Part shown: positions 44,028-51,972 of the stretch, piece by piece
Position numbering within the stretch: position 1 is the first letter of the stretch
How the letters are laid out: each line of letters begins with the position of its first letter
Source of the DNA: Coriobacteriia bacterium
GTDB lineage: Bacteria > Actinomycetota > Coriobacteriia > Coriobacteriales > QAMH01
Assembly (NCBI GenBank): GCA_003149935.1
Contig: QAMH01000010.1
Coordinates: forward strand, 62,001-126,000
Length of the DNA stretch: 64,000 nt
Direction: 5' to 3'
Program-made: the position numbers and the translations under genes
The notes under the pieces: generated by a model
What the model was told of the DNA's origin: nothing
Seen by the model: only the letters and a program-made list of their open reading frames with translations
Databases searched by the model: none

Positions 44028-44570
44028 ATGGCCAACTCGAAAGAGCTGTATTGCGAGGCGCTGCTTCGGATGTGCGAGACGCAGCGCCTCGGCAAGATTA
44101 CGGTAACCTCGCTCATAAAGGAGACGGGCACCGCTCGTCAGACCTTCTATAACAACTTCCGCGACATTAACGACCTCGTGAGCTTCATTCCCATCCATTA
44201 TCTGACCACAGGCGGAGTGCCTATCAACGCAATCGAGAACATACGCCATGCCTTCGTCTACGCCCAGCACCACAAGGGCTTCTTCAGCCAACTGCCAGAC
44301 CATGCAGGGCAAAACAACTTCCGGGACACCATCGTAAGCTGGCTGCAAGAGGCGAGCTATGAGGAGCACATCGATCCGTCTTTGCCGCCAGACGAGCAGC
44401 TTCTGCTCAAACTCAAGATCGATGTGTACCTCTATGGCATAGTCGACGTCTTCTTGCAGTGGTGCAAAACAGGCCTGGAATGGTCGTTCGAGGTCGTGCT
44501 CGACGCCATCTGGGAATGCTCCCCCGCATTCTTGCGTAAGCGGCCATTGCAGCCAGCAATACCCAGCTAG
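44028..44570 (+). CDS. TetR-family regulator (second of the pair)
   Basis: A 180-residue regulator with HTH ITVTSLIKETGTARQTFYNNF. It is the paralogue of the protein at 39858; together they flank the three redox genes. Its ATG is 2 bases after the Fe-S gene stop, so it is co-transcribed and could sense the pathway ligand as feedback. Its stop codon shares bases 44567-44570 (CTAG) with the convergent CrtC/AttH-like gene. Confidence 0.87.
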   Translation: MANSKELYCEALLRMCETQRLGKITVTSLIKETGTARQTFYNNFRDINDLVSFIPIHYLTTGGVPINAIENIRHAFVYAQHHKGFFSQLPDHAGQNNFRDTIVSWLQEASYEEHIDPSLPPDEQLLLKLKIDVYLYGIVDVFLQWCKTGLEWSFEVVLDAIWECSPAFLRKRPLQPAIPS

Positions 44571-45688
44571 GCCTCGACGGGATAACGCACCCCTTCGATG
44601 GTCGCCTCCTTGTTGTTGCCCAGGAAGTACTGCTCCCACAAACCCGTCTCTGTTATCTTCTCCTGCTCGCCATTGCGTCTCACGTCTACGGTGACGTCGC
44701 CCATAACACGCATGTACGTTGGATTCATGCCGACGAGCTTGCCTAAGAAGCGCTTGATGGGTGTAACGACCTCGAGAAGGCTCCGCGGCATGATGTCACG
44801 TTTGCGCTCGAACGTGATGATGTATTCCTCGTCAGGGCTCACCGTTTGCGTATAGACGAGCGTGTCATCCATGAACTTCTTAGTGAAGTCGTTGATGTGG
44901 GTGTTCGCCCTCTCGATTTTGGTTATGGACGCGTCGTCATTCAGAATCTTGCCGTCTTTGGCGATGAAGAAGACAGGGAGACGCTTGTTGCCGTACTTCT
45001 CTTCGGCGATGATGTCACACGCGATGACCGTGTAATCGCCGACCTTGGCTCTTCCCCAATACCAGTGGTTCATCATGTTCTCGAGACCGGTATAGCCCCA
45101 GTTGTGGTCATGATACCCTTTGCCCTTGAGCTTGCGCTCCTTGCCATCGATGACGAGTCTGCCCTCGACGTCGGCTGTGGGAGCGGCGACGAACCAGCCG
45201 TACTCTAGCGCTTCTGCGCCTTCGCCGAAATTCCATATACCAGTATCCGGGCGCCACATGGGCGTCGTGGGCGTCATGGTCGCCTCGTAGATAATCTTGC
45301 CATCATTAAAGTACAGCTGGTACTTGCCATCGACGTACTTGATATGGCAATTCTCAATCTGGACATCGCAAGGCCCCCCAGCTTTCTTCACGGGCGTGCC
45401 CTTCGGACCGCGCACAACATGGTTAATGCGCGTACCGTCCTTTTCTGTTATTTCGAGATCGACCGTTGGCCATGCGGGACCTGGGACATCGAAGTAGTTT
45501 TTGGTGAACCAAATTGCGACGACCGTGGTTCCATCATCGAAATTAGCATCCGTGTACCACCACTCGAAGGTTCCCTTTCCTCCCGGCGTGTGCATGTCGT
45601 CTTCGAATGGCTGCGGGTTCCCTTTTTCAATTCCGTATTTGCGGTAGTCCTCGTCTCTTGTACATAATCGTGCGGCCTGCGTTGCCAT
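44567..45688 (-). CDS. CrtC/AttH lipocalin-like protein
   Basis: A 373-residue beta-rich protein of the family of carotenoid 1,2-hydratase (CrtC) and AttH. Family landmarks are GTFEWWYTDANF near residue 38, GYHDHNWGYTGLENM in the middle and a second calycin-like half. CrtC adds water to an isoprenoid double bond, but most members of the wider family have unknown hydrophobic ligands. No signal peptide is seen. AAGGAGGA precedes the ATG. It is convergent with the redox/TetR run and shares the stop overlap. Confidence 0.8.
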   Translation of the reverse strand: MATQAARLCTRDEDYRKYGIEKGNPQPFEDDMHTPGGKGTFEWWYTDANFDDGTTVVAIWFTKNYFDVPGPAWPTVDLEITEKDGTRINHVVRGPKGTPVKKAGGPCDVQIENCHIKYVDGKYQLYFNDGKIIYEATMTPTTPMWRPDTGIWNFGEGAEALEYGWFVAAPTADVEGRLVIDGKERKLKGKGYHDHNWGYTGLENMMNHWYWGRAKVGDYTVIACDIIAEEKYGNKRLPVFFIAKDGKILNDDASITKIERANTHINDFTKKFMDDTLVYTQTVSPDEEYIITFERKRDIMPRSLLEVVTPIKRFLGKLVGMNPTYMRVMGDVTVDVRRNGEQEKITETGLWEQYFLGNNKEATIEGVRYPVEA

Positions 45689-45853
45689 TGGCTCCTCCTT
45701 AAGATCTGGGCGTCAATTAGCTGACATTGCCATCTTATGAAGGGGGCATGCGGCAAACCAACAGACGATGAGCAGCGATGTTCTAATCGGGTGGACAATC
45801 AGGCTGGTGTGTCCAGATTACGGATAGATACAGAATACGAAGCTCTCCGCTTT
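45689..45853. other. Spacer upstream of the CrtC/AttH-like gene
   Basis: This contains the promoter region of the CrtC/AttH-like gene on the minus strand. No coding frame or clear palindrome is supported. It ends abruptly where the uvrA 3' remnant begins. Confidence 0.4.
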
Positions 45854-45897
45854 GCCACACCGCGCGCTTCCTGCGTGGCCTGCTGCCCACAGACTAG
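45854..45897 (+). pseudogene. Displaced 3' end of a uvrA gene
   Basis: The first 34 bases are identical to uvrA 39797-39830 and stay in frame as HTARFLRGLLP, then continue TD and TAG (45895-45897). A terminator-like pair AGAGGC (45896-45901) with GCCTCT (45925-45930) follows, echoing the GAGGC...GCCTC hairpin behind the intact uvrA. No uvrA homology exists upstream of 45854. It is best read as the old chromosomal end of uvrA, separated from the gene by the inserted block. Confidence 0.85.
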
Positions 45898-45953
45898 AGG
45901 CGATAAAACCAAACATAGGGCATAGCCTCTCGTTGCTCCGAGCATGGCGAGCC

Positions 45954-46080
45954 AGAGTCACCGTCGTTCTGAGCGAAGCGAGCGCACGCGAGCGGAGTCG
46001 AAGAACCTCGCGGTGAGTGGTGATTCAAAGTGAGATTCTTCGGCTCCGGGCACATCCGCCCCTTCCGCTCAGGATGACAG
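45954..46080. repeat. Dispersed intergenic repeat (GTCGTTCTGAGCGAAGC type)
   Basis: It contains GTCGTTCTGAGCGAAGCG, then GGAGTCGAAGAA and an inverted end CTCAGGATGACAG. This is a variant of the same dispersed family seen at 20331, 57433, 59045 and 60361. It lies between the uvrA remnant and the 3' end of mfd. Confidence 0.7.
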
Positions 46081-46099
46081 ACATAGACGCGTGTTCGCG

Positions 46100-49000
46100 C
46101 TACCTGTTGTCCTCCGCCACTTCGTAGAGCGCCTCGAGAAGCTCCATGGCGGGCGCAAGCGGCGACTCGCCCTTGGCGCAGGGCACCGTGTACTTATCGG
46201 ACTTCGCGAAGTACAGCGCCCGCAGTCGCTCGAGCGTCGCGCGTGCGTCATCGTTCTTCATCGCCGCGCTCTTGAGTGACGCCGACACCGGCGCGATCAC
46301 GACCTTGCCACCCGATTGCGTGACCGACGTGACCCCGCATTCGGCAGCCAGCGCCTTGAGCTTGGCGCGATCGAGCATGTTGCGTGCGGGTTCGGACAGC
46401 GCGCCGTATTTCGACTGCATGCTCTCGGCGATCCTATCCACGTCCTCCACGCTCTGCGCGGCGGCGATCTTGCGATAGAACAGCACGCGCTCGTCGGTTT
46501 CGGGCATGTATTCCTCGGGAATGAAGAAGTCCGCAGCCAGGTCGATTTGCACGTCCTCGTGCGCAATCCCCTGCTCGCCACGGGCGTCGGCCACCGCTTG
46601 CGCCAGCATCGATGCGAACAAATCGAAGCCGACGGCGCTCATGTTGCCGCTCTGCTCGGCGCCCAGAATGCTTCCCGCACCACGGATCTCGAGGTCCTTC
46701 ATCGCGATCTTCATGCCACTGCCCAGGTCCGTGAACTCGCCGATCGCCTGCAAGCGCTCGGTCGCCTCTTCGGTCAGGGGCTTCTCGGGCGGGAAGAGGA
46801 AGTATGCGTAGGCCTGCTGGTTCGAGCGACCGACGCGGCCTTTGAGCTGATAGAGCTGCGCCAGGCCCAGGCGCTGCGAATCTTCGATGATGAGCGTGTT
46901 GGTGTGCGGGTTATCGATGCCGTTTTCGATGATGGTGGTGGCGACGAGCACGTCGATCTCGCCCGCCGCGAACTGCTCCATCACGGTCTCGATCTGCTTG
47001 GCGCTCATCTTGCCGTGCGCGATGCCAATGCGCGCTTCCGGTGCTGCCGACTCGACACGCTCGAGCGCGTCCTCGATGGTGCGCACGCGATTGCTCACGT
47101 AATACACCTGCCCCCCGCGCTCCATCTCGCGCCTGATGGCGCCGCTTACGATGTCCTCATCCCACTCGCCCACATGCACGGCGACGGGACGCCTGTTGGG
47201 CGGCGGCGTATGGATAAGCGACATGTCGCGCACGCCGGACAGCGACATCTGCAGAGTGCGCGGGATGGGCGTGGCCGAAAGCGTAAGGACGTCGACGGAT
47301 TCGCGCAGGTTCTTGAGCTGCTCCTTATGGCCCACGCCAAAGCGCTGTTCCTCGTCAATGATGACAAGCCCGAGATTCTTCGGGTTCACATCGCGACTCA
47401 GCAGACGGTGCGTGCCCACGAGCACATCGACGCTGCCATCGGCAAAGCCCTCGAGGGCGGCCTTCTGCTGGGCACTCGACCTGAAGCGGCTCATGACTTC
47501 GACGCGGATGCCGAAGGGCTCGAAGCGGTCGTGAAAGGTCGTATAGTGCTGCTGCGCGAGAATCGTCGTCGGACACAGAATCATGACCTGCTTCTTGTCA
47601 CTCACGGCCTTGAACGCCGCACGCAGCGCGACTTCGGTCTTGCCAAAGCCCACGTCACCGCAAATGAGGCGATCCATGGGCTTCTCGGATTCCATGTCGG
47701 CCTTCACATCGGCGATGGCCTTGAGCTGGTCAGGCGTCTCCTCATAGGGAAAGACCTGTTCCATCTCCTCCTGCCAGACGGTGTCCGACGAATATGAGAA
47801 GCCCTTGACGGAAGAGCGCCGCGCATACAGATCGATCAGGTCGAATGCGAGCTTCTTGGCCGATTTGCGAGCGCGGCCCATGGTACGGCTCCAGTCGGCC
47901 GTATGCAGGCGCGTCAAGCGCGGAGCCGAGCCATCGGGCCCCACGTAGCGCGTCACGCGGTCAATCTGCTCGACGGGAACATAGAGCTTGTCGCCTTCGG
48001 CATACGAAAGCAACAGGTAGTCGCGCTCCTGCCCGGCCGCTTCCTGACGCACCATGCCCGAGAAGAGGGCGATGCCATGCGATGCGTGCACTACGTAATC
48101 GCCCGGCTTGTACGGGAAGGTGATGTCGGTGATATCGATGTTCTTGGCCTGACGGGCACTGCCCCCACGCCGCGACAAGTCCGCGATGGAAATCATCGCG
48201 AGGCGCGCATCGGGGATGATGAAACCATTGGGCACGTCGATGTCAATGATGTTGAGATAGCGCCGGTCAAGCGATTTCTCGCCCTCATCGGGCACCTCGA
48301 CGAAGGGTATGGAGCAGTCGCCGAACACGAGCTCAAAATCCTCGCGTGCCCTGCGATCGGGAACCGCGAACATCGTCGTCATGCCGGCTTTGATCTGCGC
48401 CCTGATAGCGGTGTACAGCTTCTCCTCGCGCCCGGCGACATTTGGGCGTTGCACCGCTACGTCAGCATCGACATCACCGCCAATGCGCATGATGGATTGC
48501 AAGGTCAGGCGCTGACGCGTCCCGAAGTCCATCTTTGCGGGCGCCGCAAACAGTCCCTCGAGCTCGTCATCGGAGACACCGGCCTCATGTGCCATGACCT
48601 GTATCTCATCGAAACGATGCGCCGCATCGTCGAAGAGCGACCGTGGCTCTGCGATGACGATGAGCGAGCCCTTCGCCGCGTGGGAGATGGGCTGCCCCAG
48701 TTCCTTGTAGAGATACGGCGCAAAGCGATCCATGTCGCCAAAGACGACGCCCTCCTCGAGCATCGCAACCTTGTCGATCGTCTCGCGGTTGCTCGCAAGC
48801 TCGGCACGCAGGGCTTCCTTGAGACGCTTGAGGCCGCCAGCGCTCACGGCGAACTCGCGCGCCGGCCAGATCTCGGCTTGCTCGATTTCGCCAATCGTCT
48901 GGCCCGTGCTGGCCACCACGCGACGTAACCCGTCCACGTCATCGCCGAAGAACTCGATGCGTACCGGCGCGGTCATGCCCGAACCAAACACGTCGACCGT

Positions 49001-49564
49001 ATCGCCTTGTTGCGTGAAGGTGCCAGGGCCATCGAGCTCGCCGAGTCGTTCGTATCCGCGGCTCACGAGCATGTCGGCGAAGTCCTCGTAGGCGACGAGC
49101 TCGCCCGTTGCCGCGTCCACGACGCCATCGGCACACGAGACGACAAGCGGCGAGAAAACGCTGCCCGAGGCAGGCGCGACCTTGCGCAGCAACGCACGCG
49201 CGGAGGCGACGACCACCACGGAACGCCCGAGCGTGAGAAGTCCGAGCGCCCGCGCACGTGCACCGATGATCTTGTGGTCGGGACGCACGTCCTGCCAGGG
49301 CATGTCCGTGCGCTCGGGATACACGCAGGTGTGCGCACGCCCGATATAGGCCGCGACGTCATTGGCGAAGCGCTCGGCCGCATCGTTGCCGCTCACGACG
49401 ACGAAGATCGTGCGCGGCTCACGCGCGAACAGGGATGCCACGACGAAGGGCCGCACGGACGCGACAATGCCCAACGAGGTATCGTCGCCTGCCTCGAGCT
49501 TGGCGAGCACCGGCTTCAGCTTCTCCGCAGAGAAGAATTGACGTTGTAGTTGATCTATCAGCAT
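46100..49564 (-). CDS. mfd: Transcription-repair coupling factor
   Basis: An 1154-residue DNA translocase that removes stalled RNA polymerase and recruits UvrA. The N-terminal UvrB-like module (MPWQDVRPDHK, GDTVDVFG) is followed by the RNA polymerase-interacting domain (YKPGDYVVHASHGIALF) and an SF2 translocase. Walker A is GDVGFGKTEVALRAAF, the DEAH-like box is VIIDEEQRFGVGH, and TLSATPIPRTL and GRVGRSNQQAYAYF are also present. A C-terminal TRCF domain ends the protein. The ATG at 49564 (MLIDQLQRQFF) gives the usual start; it has no ribosome site but lies 7 bases behind a -10 box. An ATG at 49600 would overlap the -35. Confidence 0.96.
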   Translation of the reverse strand: MLIDQLQRQFFSAEKLKPVLAKLEAGDDTSLGIVASVRPFVVASLFAREPRTIFVVVSGNDAAERFANDVAAYIGRAHTCVYPERTDMPWQDVRPDHKIIGARARALGLLTLGRSVVVVASARALLRKVAPASGSVFSPLVVSCADGVVDAATGELVAYEDFADMLVSRGYERLGELDGPGTFTQQGDTVDVFGSGMTAPVRIEFFGDDVDGLRRVVASTGQTIGEIEQAEIWPAREFAVSAGGLKRLKEALRAELASNRETIDKVAMLEEGVVFGDMDRFAPYLYKELGQPISHAAKGSLIVIAEPRSLFDDAAHRFDEIQVMAHEAGVSDDELEGLFAAPAKMDFGTRQRLTLQSIMRIGGDVDADVAVQRPNVAGREEKLYTAIRAQIKAGMTTMFAVPDRRAREDFELVFGDCSIPFVEVPDEGEKSLDRRYLNIIDIDVPNGFIIPDARLAMISIADLSRRGGSARQAKNIDITDITFPYKPGDYVVHASHGIALFSGMVRQEAAGQERDYLLLSYAEGDKLYVPVEQIDRVTRYVGPDGSAPRLTRLHTADWSRTMGRARKSAKKLAFDLIDLYARRSSVKGFSYSSDTVWQEEMEQVFPYEETPDQLKAIADVKADMESEKPMDRLICGDVGFGKTEVALRAAFKAVSDKKQVMILCPTTILAQQHYTTFHDRFEPFGIRVEVMSRFRSSAQQKAALEGFADGSVDVLVGTHRLLSRDVNPKNLGLVIIDEEQRFGVGHKEQLKNLRESVDVLTLSATPIPRTLQMSLSGVRDMSLIHTPPPNRRPVAVHVGEWDEDIVSGAIRREMERGGQVYYVSNRVRTIEDALERVESAAPEARIGIAHGKMSAKQIETVMEQFAAGEIDVLVATTIIENGIDNPHTNTLIIEDSQRLGLAQLYQLKGRVGRSNQQAYAYFLFPPEKPLTEEATERLQAIGEFTDLGSGMKIAMKDLEIRGAGSILGAEQSGNMSAVGFDLFASMLAQAVADARGEQGIAHEDVQIDLAADFFIPEEYMPETDERVLFYRKIAAAQSVEDVDRIAESMQSKYGALSEPARNMLDRAKLKALAAECGVTSVTQSGGKVVIAPVSASLKSAAMKNDDARATLERLRALYFAKSDKYTVPCAKGESPLAPAMELLEALYEVAEDNR

Positions 49565-49571
49565 GCTCGCT

Positions 49572-49600
49572 AGAATAGCCCAAACAAGTGGAAAGGTCAT
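49572..49600 (-). promoter_or_regulatory. Promoter of mfd implying a leaderless transcript
   Basis: On the minus strand ATGACC (49600-49595) as -35, a 17-base spacer and TATTCT (49577-49572) as -10 place the transcript start at or next to the ATG at 49564. Confidence 0.55.
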
Positions 49601-49668
49601 GCGGTACGCAACATCATCCTGCGCTAAAATGAATATGTTCGATATTCACCTTTGCAAAGGAGAGCATC

Positions 49669-50205
49669 ATGACGAACAACGTTGCGAACAATCTCACTGA
49701 GACCTTTCAAAACATCTTCCTCGCCGGCGTCGGGGCTTTGTCTATCGGTGGCGAGAAGGCCAAGGCCGTCATCGACGATCTCGTGGAACGAGGACAGGTC
49801 ACCGTCGACCAGGGCCGCAAGATGAACGAGGAACTCAAGCACAAGGCCGAGGAGAGCGTCAGCAAGGTGCGCGAGGAATCCATTCGCGCCTACGTGCGCT
49901 CGCTTACGCCGGAGGAGCGAGTCGCCTTCGCCGAGCAGATGGCCCAAATCGCCCGCGAGATGGAAGATGACGGCAAAGATGACGTCGTCGTCGAGGCAGA
50001 GGAGGTCGCAGACGATGACGATGTCGTCATCAGTGCCGATGGCGTCTACGTTGGCGATGATCTCGACCCCGTCGATCACCTCGACGCCAAGATCCCCACA
50101 GAGCCCTCAGCCGGCACAGCCGACCCCGGCGATGTCGTCATCAATCCCGACGGCACCTACGGAGGCAACGACGTCGATCCCGTCGAGCACCTCAAGAGCG
50201 AATAA
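49669..50205 (+). CDS. Phasin-like protein with duplicated C-terminal acidic motif
   Basis: A 178-residue soluble protein. Residues 1-105 are amphipathic helices of the type found in phasin or PHA-granule-associated proteins (LTETFQNIFLAGVGALSIGG, then AEESVSKVREESIRAYVRSL). The tail holds a direct duplication: DVVISADGVYVGDDLDPVDHL and DVVINPDGTYGGNDVDPVEHL. AAGGAG precedes the ATG. It is followed 6 bases later by the AarF kinase. This pairing is common in bacteria and suggests a shared membrane or lipid role, with no evidence for PHA synthesis here. Confidence 0.75.
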   Translation: MTNNVANNLTETFQNIFLAGVGALSIGGEKAKAVIDDLVERGQVTVDQGRKMNEELKHKAEESVSKVREESIRAYVRSLTPEERVAFAEQMAQIAREMEDDGKDDVVVEAEEVADDDDVVISADGVYVGDDLDPVDHLDAKIPTEPSAGTADPGDVVINPDGTYGGNDVDPVEHLKSE

Positions 50206-50211
50206 CGGGTC

Positions 50212-51885
50212 ATGCCAACGAGCGGCAACAATCTATTCAGGCGCGTCTTCGGCACGCCATCGGGTGTCAGCCCGCAAAAGCAGTTCGGGCTGACACGCCG
50301 CTCTCGCTTCGCGCGCCTACGCGAGCTACTGAGCATCGTACGCCGCTACCATGCCTTCCAAGGCATCACCCCCATCGAAATGCGCTCCATGCTCGAGGAG
50401 CTCGGCCCGAGCTTCATCAAGATCGGGCAGACGCTCTCGACACGCTCAGAAATACTGCCGCCCGCATACTGCGAGGAACTCTCGCGCCTTCAGACGGACG
50501 TCGATCCGCTTCCCTTCGACGAGGTGCTCGCCACGCTCGACACCATCTATGGCAAGGAGCGTCGCGAGCAGATCTTCTCGGAAATCGACCCCACACCCCT
50601 TGGCAGCGCTTCGCTTGCGCAAGTGCACCGAGCGGTCTTGCGCGAGAGTGGCGAGCTTGTCGCCATCAAGGTGCAGCGCCCCGGCGTCCGTGTCACCATG
50701 GCGCAAGATATCGACATGATGCGCTCGCTCGCCAAACACGCACAGCGCTTCATGAAGGGCAACCAGATCGTCGACTTGCGCGACGTGGTCGAGGAGCTCT
50801 GGCAAACCTTCCTCGAGGAAACGGACTTCGATAAGGAAGCCCAGAACCTTGCCGAATTCGCCGAGCTCAACAAGGACGTCGCCTTCCTCCACTGTCTCAA
50901 GCCGTATCCGCAATATTGCACCGAGGAAGTACTCGTCATGGAGTACGTTGACGGTATCTCGATTCGCGATACGCAGAAGCTTGTCAAGAACGGATATGAC
51001 CTCGCCGAAATCGGCGAGAAGCTACTCGACAACTACGCCACGCAGATTCTCGACGACGGCTTCTTCCACGCCGATCCGCATCCCGGCAACATCGAGATCA
51101 AGGATGGCTGCATCGTCTATCTCGATCTTGGCAACATGGGCCGCCTCACGCCTGACGAGCGCGCAAGTTTCATGCGCATTATCGTCGCCGTCGGCCATGA
51201 GAGCTCGACCATGCTCGAAGACGCGCTCATCGGCTTCTCGGTCGGCGGAGACGTCAACGCCATCGACCACCCCCGCCTGCTCAGCACACTCGACCGCATC
51301 ATCGACCGGTACGCATCGGCGGAGATGGACGAAATAGACATCGGCGCATTCCTCACCGACATCACCAACGCCATGCGCGAGTGCAAGCTCGAGCTGCCGA
51401 GCTGTCTCACCGCCGTTGCCCGCGGCCTGGTTACGCTCGAGGGCACGCTCATCAACTTCGTGGGCAGCTTCAACATGGTCGATGTCATCAACGGACACCT
51501 CAGCCGCGAGAAAACCCCGATGGACGAGTTCAAGCAGATGACGCACGACCTCATCATCAGCCTCGATCGCTCCGCCCGCGGTCTCGCACGCGCCACCGAA
51601 TACATCGGCGATGTCACCCACATGCTGAGCCGCGGCCAGCTCAAGGTCAATATGGAGATGCTGAGCAGCCAGGAGCCTCTCGGCAAGCTCTCGCGCATCA
51701 TCAACCGTCTCACGCTCGGCATGATCACGGCCGGTACGCTCGTGAGCGCCGCGCTCGTGAGCACGATCTCGGAGCCGACCGTCGCGGGGTTACCCGTGCT
51801 CTCGTTTACGGGCTACTGCGTCGGCATTGGCCTCACGCTCTGGATCATCATCGACATCATTCGCCACGGCGGTAATAACGCCTAG
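50212..51885 (+). CDS. AarF/UbiB/ABC1-family atypical kinase
   Basis: A 557-residue protein kinase-like ATPase linked in other organisms to isoprenoid quinone or lipid homeostasis. The family-specific KxGQ motif is in PSFIKIGQTLSTRSEILP. Ala-rich loop and lysine follow (GSASLAQVHRA, VAIKVQRPG). The catalytic and metal motifs are FHADPHPGN and VYLDLGNMG. Two C-terminal hydrophobic helices (TLVSAALVSTIS region and YCVGIGLTLWIIIDII) anchor it in the membrane. The start at 50212 has no strong ribosome site and is likely coupled to the phasin-like gene. Confidence 0.92.
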   Translation: MPTSGNNLFRRVFGTPSGVSPQKQFGLTRRSRFARLRELLSIVRRYHAFQGITPIEMRSMLEELGPSFIKIGQTLSTRSEILPPAYCEELSRLQTDVDPLPFDEVLATLDTIYGKERREQIFSEIDPTPLGSASLAQVHRAVLRESGELVAIKVQRPGVRVTMAQDIDMMRSLAKHAQRFMKGNQIVDLRDVVEELWQTFLEETDFDKEAQNLAEFAELNKDVAFLHCLKPYPQYCTEEVLVMEYVDGISIRDTQKLVKNGYDLAEIGEKLLDNYATQILDDGFFHADPHPGNIEIKDGCIVYLDLGNMGRLTPDERASFMRIIVAVGHESSTMLEDALIGFSVGGDVNAIDHPRLLSTLDRIIDRYASAEMDEIDIGAFLTDITNAMRECKLELPSCLTAVARGLVTLEGTLINFVGSFNMVDVINGHLSREKTPMDEFKQMTHDLIISLDRSARGLARATEYIGDVTHMLSRGQLKVNMEMLSSQEPLGKLSRIINRLTLGMITAGTLVSAALVSTISEPTVAGLPVLSFTGYCVGIGLTLWIIIDIIRHGGNNA

Positions 51886-51926
51886 ACGGGGACACCTCAC
51901 ATAGCGCCGGGAATCCTTGGCAACAT

Positions 51927-51961
51927 CTTCGCCGAGGCAGACACGCACCCGCCTCGGAAGA
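51927..51961. terminator. Bidirectional terminator between aarF and the NSS gene
   Basis: CCGAGGC (51932-51938) pairs with GCCTCGG (51951-51957), extended by TCTT (51927-51930) with AAGA. It separates two convergent genes. Confidence 0.65.
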
Positions 51962-51972
51962 TACCGCGCGTG

